In this document: positions 7,393 to 16,729 of the stretch, piece by piece
Layout: the number at the start of each line of letters is the position of its first letter
Numbering within the stretch: the stretch's first letter is position 1
Source: DAOUAT01 sp964551735
Lineage (GTDB): Bacteria; Chloroflexota; Anaerolineae; CG2-30-64-16
Length of the DNA stretch: 64,000 nt
Direction of reading: 5' to 3'
Assembly (NCBI GenBank): GCA_964551735.1
Contig: CAZKEF010000015.1
Coordinates: 68,562 to 132,561, forward strand
Position numbers and translations under genes: made by a program
The notes under the pieces: model-generated
What the model saw: the letters and a program-made list of their open reading frames with translations, nothing else
What the model was told of the DNA's origin: nothing
Database searches by the model: none

Positions 7393-8504
7393 GGTAGGGT
7401 TTGAACCTCCACAGATAGCACGGCCGGGAGATCGCGCACGATGGGCAGCCAGTGGTCGCCGGCATCGGCCGAGGCGTACACCTGGCCGCCGGTGGTGCCG
7501 AAGTACACGCCGCACGGATCCAGCGTGTCCACGGCCATCGCCTCGCGCAACACGTTGACGTAACAATCGCGCTGGGGCAAGCCGTGGGTCAGCGCCTCCC
7601 AGTCGTTGCCGCCGGTCCGGCTGCGATAGACGCGCAGCTTGCCTTCCGGCGGGTAGTGCTCGGAGTCGCTCTTGATCGGCACGACGTAAACCGTCTCGGG
7701 CTCGTGCGGGTGGACGTCCACCACGAACCCGAAGTCGCTGGGCAGGTTGCCGCTGACCTCATACCACGAGTCCCCCGCGTCGTCGCTGCGCATCACATCC
7801 CAGTGTTTCTGCATGAAGAGCATGTTCGGGCGCGCCGGGTGCAACGCGATGCGGTGGACACAGTGGCCGATCTCCGCCTCCGGTTCGGGGAGGAACTGCG
7901 AGCTCAGCCCGCGGTTGATCGGCCGCCAGGCGTGGCCGGCGTCGTCGCTGCGGAAGGCGCCCGCGGCCGAGATGGCGACGAAGATGCGGCCCGGGTCTCC
8001 CGGATCTAACAGCACGGTGTGCAAGCCCAGCCCACCCGCGCCCGGCTGCCAGAGCTGCCCTGAGCCGCCCCGGCGCAGCTCCGCCAACTCCTGCCAGGTC
8101 TGCCCGCCGTCGGTGGAGCGGAAGAGCGCAGCATCCTCGGCCCCGGCGTAAACCGTGTCCGGATCGGTCAGGGACGGTTCGAGGTGCCAGACGCGCGTGA
8201 ATTTCCAGGGCTGCGGCGTGCCGTCGAACGATTGGTGGGTTTCGGGGCCGGGTTCGTACTCGAACTTGTTGCCGGCCGGCTGCCAGGTCCGGCAGCCGTC
8301 GTCCGAGCGTTGGATCATCTGCCCGAACCACCCGCTCGACTGTGAGGCGTACAACCGGTTTGGGTCAACCGGTGAGCCTTTGATGTGATAGACCTCCCAC
8401 CCTGCGAAGTGTGGGCCGCTGATGTCCCACTCCTGCCGCTTGCCATCTGATGTCAGAATGAAGGCCCCCTTGCGGGTTCCCACCAGGACGCGTACCTTGC
8501 TCAT
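7389..8504 (-). CDS. BNR/Asp-box beta-propeller protein (sialidase/VPS10-like fold)
   Basis: A 371-residue protein starting MSKVRVLVGTRKGAFIL with no signal peptide, so probably cytoplasmic. At least five Asp-box motifs (SDDGCRTW, STDGGQTW, SDDAGHAW, SDDAGDSW, SADAGDHW) mark propeller blades. No sialidase catalytic Arg triad is evident, so a sialidase activity is not implied. It overlaps the MoaD-like gene by four bases. ATG 8504 follows a GGAGGTTGAG ribosome site. Confidence 0.8.
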   Translation of the reverse strand: MSKVRVLVGTRKGAFILTSDGKRQEWDISGPHFAGWEVYHIKGSPVDPNRLYASQSSGWFGQMIQRSDDGCRTWQPAGNKFEYEPGPETHQSFDGTPQPWKFTRVWHLEPSLTDPDTVYAGAEDAALFRSTDGGQTWQELAELRRGGSGQLWQPGAGGLGLHTVLLDPGDPGRIFVAISAAGAFRSDDAGHAWRPINRGLSSQFLPEPEAEIGHCVHRIALHPARPNMLFMQKHWDVMRSDDAGDSWYEVSGNLPSDFGFVVDVHPHEPETVYVVPIKSDSEHYPPEGKLRVYRSRTGGNDWEALTHGLPQRDCYVNVLREAMAVDTLDPCGVYFGTTGGQVYASADAGDHWLPIVRDLPAVLSVEVQTLP

Positions 8505-8518
8505 CTCAACCTCCCAAT

Positions 8519-9091
8519 CTACGTAAGCCCCTGAATCTCTTCATACCGGAAGCATTCTACCACATGATCGTTCACCATCCCCACGGCCTGCATGAACGCG
8601 TAGCAGATCGTCGGGCCGACGAAGGTGAAGCCGCGGCGCCGGAGGTCTTTGCTCATCGCCTGCGACTCGCCGGTCTCGGCCGGGAGCTCGGCCACCGTGC
8701 GCCAGGCGTTCTGCCGCGGCCGGCCGCCCACGAACCGCCAGACGTATGCGTCGAAGCTGCCGAATTCGGCCTGGATCGCCAGGAAGGCCCTGGCGTTACG
8801 GGCCGCCGCGTTGATCTTGAGGCGGTTGCGCACGATGCCGGGGTTGGCGAGCAGCTCGGCGATCTTAACCTCGCCGTAGGCAGCGACCAGGGCCGGGTCG
8901 AAGCCGTCGAAGGCAGCCCGGTAGGCATCGCGCTTCTTCAGGATGGTGGACCAGCTCAACCCGGCCTGCGCGCCTTCCAGGATCAGGAACTCGAAGAGCG
9001 TCCGGTCGTCGTGCACCGGCACGCCCCATTCCCCGTCGTGGTAGGCAACGTACAGCCGGTCGGCGCCAGCCCAGGGGCAACGTGTTGTCAT
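8519..9091 (-). CDS. tag: DNA-3-methyladenine glycosylase I
   Basis: Base-excision enzyme removing 3-methyladenine from alkylated DNA. The 190-residue length fits the family. Visible: N-terminal RCPWAG, YHDGEWGVPVHDDRTLFEFL, GLSWSTILKKRDAYR, and the C-terminal NDHVVECFRY. An N-terminal Cys and His and this C-terminal His and Cys form the structural zinc site of Tag. It sits 18 bases before the end of the FHA-TPR gene's operon neighbour region and 14 bases upstream of the BNR gene start, same strand. Confidence 0.93.
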   Translation of the reverse strand: MTTRCPWAGADRLYVAYHDGEWGVPVHDDRTLFEFLILEGAQAGLSWSTILKKRDAYRAAFDGFDPALVAAYGEVKIAELLANPGIVRNRLKINAAARNARAFLAIQAEFGSFDAYVWRFVGGRPRQNAWRTVAELPAETGESQAMSKDLRRRGFTFVGPTICYAFMQAVGMVNDHVVECFRYEEIQGLT

Positions 9092-9109
9092 CAGTTCATC
9101 TCCATTCCT

Positions 9110-12100
9110 TCACGGCGACTGCTTCAGCTTCGCCAGGCCTTCTTCTAACCGGCTGAGGGCAGCGCTGAGCGACTGGTCGCACTCGCTGGCCCGCGCAAAG
9201 GCCGCGCCGGCCTCTTCGGTTTGGCCGCGCCCCAGGTAGGCTGTGCCTAGGGCAAACTGCGCCAGCGGCGAACGCGGGGTCAGATCCACGGCGGCCTGCG
9301 CAGCAGCCAGCGCCTGATCCAAGGCGGCCGCTGCGGCCGTCGCGTCCCCTTGCCGCGCTAGGGCCAGCCCGCGCCGCACGTTGAGGGTGACGGCCTGGAG
9401 CACTGCGTTTTCTGCGGGGAGGCCGGCCAGGTAACTCGGGATGTGACGTAGCGCCGCGTCATAGTGGGCCAGGGCCTCGGCCGCATCGCCCGCGCGCAGC
9501 GCCAGGTCGCCCAGGGCGGCCTCCGCGTCGGCGTTGGACGGGTAGGCCGCTAACGCCTGCTCGAACGCGCTGCCCGCAGCAAAAAGCCGCTCCTGGGCGT
9601 AGTCAATCTGCCCCAACGCCGCATGGATCAGCGAGGTGACATAACCGACAGGCGCGCTGTTGGCCTCCAGGATTTGCTGGTAGACGCGCGCAGCTTCGTC
9701 CGGTTTGCCGCCACGGAAGAGGTAGTCGGCGGAGGTCAGGTGCGCCAGCCAGTCGGTGGGGGGCGCCGCGGCCAGTTCGGCATAGGCAGCTCCTGCGTCG
9801 GCGGTGCGGCCCTGGGCCTCGTACAGGGCCGCCAGCCGGCCGCGGTAGGCGGGCGCGAGGTTCGCCGCGGCCGCCATGGACTGCACCGCGGTGTTGATGC
9901 TGCACTGCCGATACGCCGCGCCAGCGAGGCCCGCGTGCGCCTCAGCGCTGCCGTCATCCAGCGCCAGCGCGGCGCGGAACGCGGCTTCTGCCCGGCTCAA
10001 CTCGCCCTGGTTGGCGTAAAGGTTGCCGAGCGCGACCTGGTAGCGCGGCTCGGCGGGATCGAGCGCGGCCGCCCGCTGGTATTCGGCAAGGGCCCCGGCT
10101 GCATTGCCGTTCTGCAGGTAGATGGCAGCCAACTGGTCGCGCGCAAATGCGTTGTCGGCGATCGCAACCGCCTGTTTGTAGGCTTCGGCGGCTTCGGCGA
10201 GCCGGCCTTGCTGGCGGTAGGCGCCGCCCAGGCTCTGCCAGGCGTTACCGCTGGCCGGATCTAGCGCCAGCGCGGCCTGGAAGTGCGCGATGGCCGCGTC
10301 GATCTGCCCCGTCTGCTGCCGCGCCAGGCCGGCTAACAGGTGCGTGTCAGCATCGTCCGCCAGGGCCAAACTGGCCTCATAAGCCTCAGCCGCCTCCTGC
10401 CAGCGTTCGAGGTCAAGATGGATATCGCCCAGCAGCCCGTGCGCGCTGGGGTCATCCGGGGCCAGGCGGGCATAAGCTTGCGCAGCCGGCAGCGCACTGG
10501 CCGCGTCGCCCAGGTCCAGGCGCACCCGCGCCAGCAACCACTGCGCATCGGCCAGGTTCGGGTCTCGATTTACAGCTTCGTGCGCGGCCTGCGCGGCAGC
10601 TTCCGGGTCATCAAGCTGGTAGCGCAGGCTGCCCAATACATACCAGGCATCGGCATTCGTTGCATCTACCGCCAGTGCGGCCTGGTAGGACTCAGCGCCT
10701 TTGACGTAATCATCCTGCTGGAAGTACAACCCGCCCAGCAACAGGTGCGGCGCCGGGTCGCATTGGGAGAGGCGGGCCGCGGTTTCCTGCGCCGTGATCG
10801 CACCCGCCAGATCTCCCTGCTCGGCCAGGATCAAGCCGGCCAGCAGGGGTGCGGCAGGGTCTTGGGGGGCCAGTGCTGACGCCTGCCGATATTCGGCCAG
10901 CGCTTGGTCAGGTTGGCCCTGCCAATAGTAGGCGTTGCCCAGGCCGCGATGCGGGGCAGCAGCGTTTGGGCTGAGCTGGGCCGCAGCCTGGTATGCCCCG
11001 ATGGCCTGGTCGTACTGCGCTGCGCCGACGAACGCGTCGCCCAGGGCCAACTGCAGCATGTAGGGGTCGGCCGGTTTGTCCGCCAACGCGGCCTGGAGCA
11101 GCGCGATCGCCTGTTGGCCGGCCTGGCCGGCCTCGCTGGTCTTGCCCAGCGTGTTATAGGTCGCGGCCAGGAGTTGGTAGGTCAACGCGTCCTGGCTGTC
11201 GCAGTTCAACGCCTTTAGGAGCGCGGCCAGGGCATCTTGCTGGCGGCCGGCTTGCTGATACAGGCTCCCCAACAAGCGGTGCGCCCTGGCGTCGTCCGGG
11301 ACCAGCCGTGCGGCGGTCTCGGCTTCGGCTACGGCCCGCGTCAGGCTGTGGGGCACGGCGCAACTGCCCGCGTAGCTGATGGCCAGGTTGTAGTGGGCCT
11401 GCATGAACGCGGGATCGAGCTGGATCGCTTTTTCAAGGTCAGTCGTGGCTTCGGTGGCGCGGCCCAGCGCATGCAATGTGACGGCGCGCTGGAAGTAGAC
11501 CCGCTCGAGGCCGCGGATGGCGCTGCCGCTGGCCTGCGCACTGGCCAGGGCTGTGTCGAAGAGGGCCAACGCGTTTTCGTATTGGCCGTCGGCATAGAGG
11601 CCGGTCGCCAGGAGCGCGGCGACCACGTAGGTCATCTGCTCCGGACCATGCGCAGCGAACAGGTTGAGGTCGGATGTCGGTAAGGGCGCGCGGGTCAGGT
11701 GCGAGAGATCGCCCAGGCGGGAGGGGCTGGCAGCCTCAACCGGCGCTGCGCCCACGGCGTTCAGCACCAGGTCGGGTAGGGCCGCGCTTTCCTGGGGCAG
11801 CGGCTGGCGCAGCAGCTCGATCTGCGGGGTCACGCCCAGGTCGCTGTAGGAACCCCAAATGACCATGCCGGCCTTGCGCCTGCGGCCCGCGGCCTGGGCC
11901 GCGGCTGCATCGGGGTAGGTTTCCAGCGTCCGCTCCACCGTGACGAGATCGCCCACCGTGCTTAACTGGTTCACCAGCTCCGCGCCGATGCGTTGCGCAA
12001 AATCACCTTTCCGGGTGGCGTTGGAGCCATCGAAATCGGCGATGAGGACCAGGAAGCTGGCAGGCGGCCGCAGCCATTGATAGGCCGTGTAGCTGGCCCA

Positions 12101-12808
12101 GCCCAAGCCTATCACCAGGAGGGCGGCCAGCAGCGCGCTGGCGCGCAGGCGGCGCTGCCGCGAGGTTGAGCGCAGGGCAACGCGCGCGGCCAGGATTGCG
12201 CCCCCGATCAGCAGCACGGCAGCGATGTAAGGCAGCGCCCGGCTCAGCAGGGCTGCAGGCCGGGAGATCAGGTCGTACGCGCCGATCAGGAGCTGCAAAG
12301 CGGCCAGAAGGATGCCGAACGCGCCCATCGCGGCGGCCAGTTGGCCGCGCAGCTCGCGCGGGGGTTTGTCAACCGGTGCGGCCTCTTGGCCCACCAGGGG
12401 TGCAAACACGCTGGCTACCTTCAACAGTCCGGTCAGCCAACGATTGCCCCGGGGCGGCGCTGCGGTCTCGACCGGTGGCCGCGGAGGTGAGGGCGGCTCC
12501 GTGGCTGGGGTGACAGCTTCAAGGCGCAGCGTGCTGTCGCCCACGCGGATGACATCGCCCGGCAGCAGGGTCACGGGGCCCTGGCTGCGCTGGCCGTTGA
12601 CCCAGGTGCCGCCGGCCGAGTCCAGGTCAAGCAACGTCCAGCGGGCGTCGGCCCAGGTCAAACGGGCATGGACGCGCGACGCCTTCAGATCGGCGAGAAC
12701 GATGTCGTTGGCCGCGGCTTGTCCTATGGTGAGATCCACCGCCTGAGGAATGATGCTGCGGTTGGCGCCGTGGGGGTCCTGGATAACCAGTCGGATAGTG
12801 GATTCCAA
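9110..12808 (-). CDS. FHA-domain, membrane-anchored giant TPR protein
   Basis: About 1232 residues. An N-terminal FHA domain (ANDIVLADLKASRVHARLTW, TWVNGQ, LLPGDVIRVG) would bind phosphothreonine peptides. Three or four hydrophobic helices follow (GAFGILLAALQLLIGAY, LPYIAAVLLIGGAILAA, ASALLAALLVIGLGW), then a short alpha/beta domain (FLVLIADFDG to VIWGSYSD), then some two dozen TPR units to the end. TTG 12808 is preferred over ATG 12871 because GGGAGGTGG lies four bases before it and the FHA strand begins there. It probably scaffolds Ser/Thr-kinase signalling at the membrane; no kinase is in this window. Confidence 0.85.
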   Translation of the reverse strand: MESTIRLVIQDPHGANRSIIPQAVDLTIGQAAANDIVLADLKASRVHARLTWADARWTLLDLDSAGGTWVNGQRSQGPVTLLPGDVIRVGDSTLRLEAVTPATEPPSPPRPPVETAAPPRGNRWLTGLLKVASVFAPLVGQEAAPVDKPPRELRGQLAAAMGAFGILLAALQLLIGAYDLISRPAALLSRALPYIAAVLLIGGAILAARVALRSTSRQRRLRASALLAALLVIGLGWASYTAYQWLRPPASFLVLIADFDGSNATRKGDFAQRIGAELVNQLSTVGDLVTVERTLETYPDAAAAQAAGRRRKAGMVIWGSYSDLGVTPQIELLRQPLPQESAALPDLVLNAVGAAPVEAASPSRLGDLSHLTRAPLPTSDLNLFAAHGPEQMTYVVAALLATGLYADGQYENALALFDTALASAQASGSAIRGLERVYFQRAVTLHALGRATEATTDLEKAIQLDPAFMQAHYNLAISYAGSCAVPHSLTRAVAEAETAARLVPDDARAHRLLGSLYQQAGRQQDALAALLKALNCDSQDALTYQLLAATYNTLGKTSEAGQAGQQAIALLQAALADKPADPYMLQLALGDAFVGAAQYDQAIGAYQAAAQLSPNAAAPHRGLGNAYYWQGQPDQALAEYRQASALAPQDPAAPLLAGLILAEQGDLAGAITAQETAARLSQCDPAPHLLLGGLYFQQDDYVKGAESYQAALAVDATNADAWYVLGSLRYQLDDPEAAAQAAHEAVNRDPNLADAQWLLARVRLDLGDAASALPAAQAYARLAPDDPSAHGLLGDIHLDLERWQEAAEAYEASLALADDADTHLLAGLARQQTGQIDAAIAHFQAALALDPASGNAWQSLGGAYRQQGRLAEAAEAYKQAVAIADNAFARDQLAAIYLQNGNAAGALAEYQRAAALDPAEPRYQVALGNLYANQGELSRAEAAFRAALALDDGSAEAHAGLAGAAYRQCSINTAVQSMAAAANLAPAYRGRLAALYEAQGRTADAGAAYAELAAAPPTDWLAHLTSADYLFRGGKPDEAARVYQQILEANSAPVGYVTSLIHAALGQIDYAQERLFAAGSAFEQALAAYPSNADAEAALGDLALRAGDAAEALAHYDAALRHIPSYLAGLPAENAVLQAVTLNVRRGLALARQGDATAAAAALDQALAAAQAAVDLTPRSPLAQFALGTAYLGRGQTEEAGAAFARASECDQSLSAALSRLEEGLAKLKQSP

Positions 12809-12901
12809 AGTGCCACCTCCCAGATGTATTGTACGCAATCTGGCCGGTTCGACAAGATGGAAACAGATCACATCGCCGCGCTATGGCTCACGCGGATCAC
12901 T

Positions 12902-13825
12902 TCAGGCTGCGATGTCGAGTGTACGCCGAGCCGTGGCCTGGAGGTCGGCCCAGAGGCCGGCGTAGGCCTGGTATGCTTGGCCGGCCAGCCCGATGTGGAT
13001 CTGACAGCCGTGGAGCCGTTCCTCGAAGTGGGGCACGTCAAGGTTGATCGCGGCGTAGTGCCGCGCGGCTTCCGCGCGGAAGTCGATCCGCTGCCAGGCG
13101 GGATACCAGGGCTGCCAGAAACAGAGCCAGGCAAGGTCATAGAGGAAATCGCCGTACATCCCGCAGCCCCAGTCCAGCACGCCGGTGATGCGGTCGGCTT
13201 CGACCAGGACGTTGTAGTGCAGCAGGTCGCTGTGGATCAGGTGGCGCGCTTCAGGCATGTGATCCACTAGGGCGCGGAGCCGGTCATAAGCCTTGTCGAA
13301 CGGGCCGCTGCCCACGGGCGAGGCTGTCAGGCGCCCGCGCCAGCCGTGGATGCGGTCGGCCGGCCGGTCGTTGGCGACGTCCAGCAGGGCAGCCCGCCAG
13401 CTCGGGTAGGGCGCGATGCCCTCGGCATCCCAGCCGCCGTAGCCGGTTGTGTCTGAGAGATCAGCCAGCCGGGCGGCATCGAGCGCGGCGAACAGCGCAG
13501 GCAGCAGCGTGCGCATCTGGCGCTCATCCACGTCGTCTATGTAGCCACCGAAGACCCGTTCGGCAATGGCGTAGTAGCCGCCGAACGCTTCACCGTGTTC
13601 GATGATCTGCGGGATCGGGAGATCGGGGCCGGCATAGCGCGCCGCCAGGCGATCCTTGGCGAAGTCCTCCCGGTGTTGGCCCAGGCGCACGACGCAGTCG
13701 CGGCCGGCGTGGCGGAAGGCGAACGCTCGTGACCAGACGCCCGCGCCGATAGGTGCGAGGTCGCTGACATCACCGCCGAACCGGCCTGCCAGGAATGCAA
13801 CCAGCCGCGGCAGGTCGATGGTCAT
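12902..13825 (-). CDS. Aminoglycoside-phosphotransferase-fold kinase
   Basis: About 307 residues of the APH/choline-kinase fold. It has a nucleotide-binding N-lobe (GAGVWSRAFAFRHAGRDCVVRLG), the Brenner motif HLIHSDLLHYNVLVEAD with catalytic Asp, and the metal-binding GVLDWGCGMYGDFLYDLAW. It resembles hygromycin-B-kinase-like proteins, but the substrate may be an ordinary metabolite. ATG 13825 overlaps the preceding gene's stop (ATGA); the longer reading to 14092 would translate that gene in a wrong frame. Confidence 0.8.
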   Translation of the reverse strand: MTIDLPRLVAFLAGRFGGDVSDLAPIGAGVWSRAFAFRHAGRDCVVRLGQHREDFAKDRLAARYAGPDLPIPQIIEHGEAFGGYYAIAERVFGGYIDDVDERQMRTLLPALFAALDAARLADLSDTTGYGGWDAEGIAPYPSWRAALLDVANDRPADRIHGWRGRLTASPVGSGPFDKAYDRLRALVDHMPEARHLIHSDLLHYNVLVEADRITGVLDWGCGMYGDFLYDLAWLCFWQPWYPAWQRIDFRAEAARHYAAINLDVPHFEERLHGCQIHIGLAGQAYQAYAGLWADLQATARRTLDIAA

Positions 13826-14205
13826 TGTCCGGCCGCTCGGCTCGTCTGTCGGGCCGGCCCGCGGCTCGATGCCTTTCGCCGGCTGTCTACCAGCAGGTGC
13901 AGCAGCGCCAGCATGGGGTGGTGCAACAGCATTCGCGGCCCCGCGTAGCGCATTACGGCCCGGATCTGTTCCCGCATGGCCGGTTTGTAACAGTGCACCG
14001 GGCACTTGGTGCAGGTAGTCTTCTCTTCTTGGAACGGGCATTTCTCCAGCCGCAGCCCGGCGTATTCCTGCAGCGTCGTACAGGCGGCGCATAAGCCCTG
14101 ACGCGTGCCGTGTTGGCCGCGGCAGTAGATGCGGATCATGGCCTCGATGGTGCGCGCCTCGCGCGTCATGCGCGGGTGCTGGTTGGTCAGTTGAATGGGT
14201 GGCAT
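13822..14205 (-). CDS. YgbA_NO (nitrous oxide-stimulated promoter) family protein
   Basis: A 127-residue Cys-rich protein with the family pattern EARTIEAMIRIYCRGQHG, LCAACTTLQEYAGLRLEKCPF and KTTCTKCPVHCYKPAMREQI, then VMRYAGPRMLLHHPMLALLHL. About eight Cys suggest metal or redox function. E. coli YgbA is linked to nitrosative stress recovery; that link is family knowledge, not seen here. The stop overlaps the APH-like kinase start by four bases. Confidence 0.85.
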   Translation of the reverse strand: MPPIQLTNQHPRMTREARTIEAMIRIYCRGQHGTRQGLCAACTTLQEYAGLRLEKCPFQEEKTTCTKCPVHCYKPAMREQIRAVMRYAGPRMLLHHPMLALLHLLVDSRRKASSRGPARQTSRAAGQ

Positions 14206-14474
14206 CGCGCCCTCGTTGCAGAAAGATAGCCAGTCAAGCGGATCAGGCAGCCTGATTCTAGCGCGGCAAGGCCAGTCGGGAAAGGACTTTTGTCACCAGG
14301 AAAACTGAAAGGTTGTCTTGTTCCCAGGGGATCCGTGACCCCCGTGCTGCTGACTTGAACGAGCCGAGCAGCGTCGCCAGTGCCGCTCACAGACCGGCGA
14401 AGGGCAGGCGAAATGAAACGTAGCACAAGCCGGCGGCTTATGGTCGCGGCGCCGGCGCAATCCAGCGGATTGCG
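14206..14474. other. Gap downstream of fdhA with dispersed repeat units
   Basis: No gene is seen. It holds CCAGGGGATCCGTGACCCCCG and CGCTCACAGACCGGCG, the same repeat units as in dnaE and the hyuA-hyuB gap. A pair of TCAGGCAGCCTGA-type arms near 14245 could form a small hairpin. No clear intrinsic terminator. Confidence 0.5.
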
Positions 14475-16685
14475 TTACCGCCGCGTCGGGTCCTTGATCG
14501 CCCCGCGGTCGGTCAGCGGGACTTCGGCACCAGGGCGGGCGGGCGCCGGGGCCGGGCGGATCGCAACGGCGCACACTTTGTAGTCCGGGATCTTGGCCCG
14601 CTTGTCCAGCCGGTTGTCGGTCAGCACGTTGGCCGCGGCTTCGGCGAAATGGAACGGGATGAAGACCATGCCTCGCGGTGAGCGGCCGGTGACCAGGGCG
14701 CGCACGGTCACACTGCCGCGACGGCTGGCAACCTCGACCCAATCCCCGGTTCCCAACCCCAACCGCTCCGCATCCTTGGGGTGCAGCTCCACGGTGCATT
14801 CCGGCCATGCCGCGTCCAGCGCGGAGACACGCGTCATCGCGCCGCCGTGCCAGTGGTAGAGCACGCGGCCCGTGGATAGGATGAACGGGTACTCCGGATC
14901 CGGCTGCTCGCTCTCGGTACCGTACGGCACCGGCCAGAACTTGCCGCGGCCGCTGGGGAAATCGTCAGCGAACAGGTAAGGCGTTCCGGGATGCTCGGCC
15001 GACGGGCATGGCCAATGGACGCCGCCCTCGCGCTCCAGCCGGGCATAGCTGATGCCGTTGAAGTCGGGCGTCACCTGGCGCATCTCCCGCCAGATGTCGG
15101 CCGGGCCAGCGTAGGACCAGGACGAAGGCGGCGCACGATGGCCGGTCTCGTCATCGGTTTTCGGTCGTTCGTCAAGGGCAATCAACGCCAGTGTTCGCCG
15201 GGCTAGGTCGCTGATGATCTCCCAGTCGGCGCGGGCCAGGCCGGGGGGCGGGACCGCGCGGCGCACGCGCTGCACGCGGCGGTCGGAGTTGGTGAAGGTG
15301 CCGTCCTTCTCCGCGAAGCTGGCCGCGGGCAGGATCACGTCGGCGTAGACGTTGCTCTCATTGAAGAAGATGTCCTGCGCTACGAAGAATTCGAGCTGCT
15401 CGACCGCGTGGCGGGCGTGGGCCAGGTTCGGTTCGCTCATCAGCGGGTCCTCGCCCATCACGTACCAGCCCTTGACCTTGCCGGCCAGGATGCCGTCCAC
15501 CATCTCGGTGGTGGTGAGCCCTGGCACGGCCGGCAGCGGCACGCCCCAGGCGGCCTCGAACTTCGCCCGGATAGCGGGATCGGTGACCGGCTGGTAGGCG
15601 GTGTAGAAGCTCGGCACGCCGCCCACGTCAGAGCAGCCCTGGACGTTATTCTGACCCCGCAGGGGGTTGAGCCCCGTTCCCGGCCGCCCCACGTGGCCGC
15701 ACAGCAGCGCCAGGTTGGTCAGGGTCAGGGTGTTGTCGGTGCCGTGGGTGCTCTGGCTGATGCCCATGCCCCAGTACATCGCGGCGGCATTCGCGCCCGC
15801 GTAGATGCGGGCCGCGCGGCGTATGTCTTCGGCAGGCACACCGGTGATCGCCTCGGCCCATTCAGGGGTCTTGCCATCCAGGCTGGCGACGTATGCCTCG
15901 AACCCCTCGGTGCGTTCGGCGATGAAGGCCGTGTTGAATAGCTTCTCGGCCACGATCACCTGCGCCAGCGCGTTGAAGAGCGCCGTGTCGGTGCCCGGCT
16001 TGTGGCGCAGCCACAGCTCGGCAAAATGCGTCATCTCGGTCTGCCGCGGATCGCAGACGATGAGCCGCGCGCCGTTGCGCTGCACCGCCTGCTTCAGGAA
16101 GGTGGCGATGACCGGATGGGTCTCGGTGGTGTTGGAGCCGATGACCATGAAACATTCCAGGTCTTTCATTTCGGCGATGGAGTTGCTCATGGCGCTGGAG
16201 CCGATGGCAAGCTGCAACCCCGCAACGCTGCCCGCGTGGCACAGCCGCGCGCAGTGATCCACGTTGTTGGTGCCGATCACGGCGCGCAGGTACTTTTGCA
16301 GCAGGTAGCTGTCCTCGTTGGTGGCCTTGGCCGAGGCGTTGGCGGTGATGCTGTCCGGGCCGTAGCGTTCCCGCAGGTCCAGCAGCCGCCGCGCGACCAG
16401 GTCCAGCGCCTCGTCCCACGTGGCCTCGCGCCAGTCATCCGGCGCGGCCGCGGTCCGTTGCCCCGGCGTCTGCGGCGTCCGGCGGATCAGCGGCGCGGTC
16501 AGCCGGCTGGGGTGGTGCACGAAATCGCTGCCGAAGCGGCCCTTGACGCAGAGCCGGCCATAATTCGGCGCCGCGTCGAACGGCGCGTCCACGCGGAAGA
16601 TGTGGTCATCCTTGACGTGCAGCAATATCTGGCACCCGACCCCGCAGTAGGGGCAGGTGGAGCGGATGGGTTGGTCTGGGTTCAT
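14475..16685 (-). CDS. fdhA: Formate dehydrogenase catalytic subunit (Mo-bisPGD), separate from its FeS part
   Basis: Oxidises formate to CO2 on a bis-molybdopterin cofactor. The N-terminal cluster CPYCGVGC with YGRLCVKG binds a 4Fe-4S; DHCARLCHAGSVAGL carries Cys where other enzymes have selenocysteine as Mo ligand, followed by the active-site His. The C-terminal cofactor-binding domain has STGRVLYHWHGGAMTR and DWVEVASRRG. ATG 16685 (GGAG eight bases upstream) is chosen over ATG 16691 and 16733. About 736 residues: NAD-linked FDH alpha subunits are usually longer because they include the N-terminal NuoG-like FeS region, here a separate gene upstream. It is the last gene of the operon. Confidence 0.9.
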   Translation of the reverse strand: MNPDQPIRSTCPYCGVGCQILLHVKDDHIFRVDAPFDAAPNYGRLCVKGRFGSDFVHHPSRLTAPLIRRTPQTPGQRTAAAPDDWREATWDEALDLVARRLLDLRERYGPDSITANASAKATNEDSYLLQKYLRAVIGTNNVDHCARLCHAGSVAGLQLAIGSSAMSNSIAEMKDLECFMVIGSNTTETHPVIATFLKQAVQRNGARLIVCDPRQTEMTHFAELWLRHKPGTDTALFNALAQVIVAEKLFNTAFIAERTEGFEAYVASLDGKTPEWAEAITGVPAEDIRRAARIYAGANAAAMYWGMGISQSTHGTDNTLTLTNLALLCGHVGRPGTGLNPLRGQNNVQGCSDVGGVPSFYTAYQPVTDPAIRAKFEAAWGVPLPAVPGLTTTEMVDGILAGKVKGWYVMGEDPLMSEPNLAHARHAVEQLEFFVAQDIFFNESNVYADVILPAASFAEKDGTFTNSDRRVQRVRRAVPPPGLARADWEIISDLARRTLALIALDERPKTDDETGHRAPPSSWSYAGPADIWREMRQVTPDFNGISYARLEREGGVHWPCPSAEHPGTPYLFADDFPSGRGKFWPVPYGTESEQPDPEYPFILSTGRVLYHWHGGAMTRVSALDAAWPECTVELHPKDAERLGLGTGDWVEVASRRGSVTVRALVTGRSPRGMVFIPFHFAEAAANVLTDNRLDKRAKIPDYKVCAVAIRPAPAPARPGAEVPLTDRGAIKDPTRR

Positions 16686-16729
16686 GGGCATGGCTCCGGT
16701 GAGCGTGTTGCGTGTTGCGTACTGTGCTG

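Noticed and set aside
12902..14092. Longer form of the APH-like kinase starting at 14092
   Set aside because: The extra N-terminal part is the YgbA_NO gene read in another frame; the ATGA overlap gives the proper start at 13825.
16200..16260. Selenocysteine in the formate dehydrogenase
   Set aside because: The Mo-ligand position is an ordinary Cys codon (CARLCHAGS); no TGA lies in the frame.
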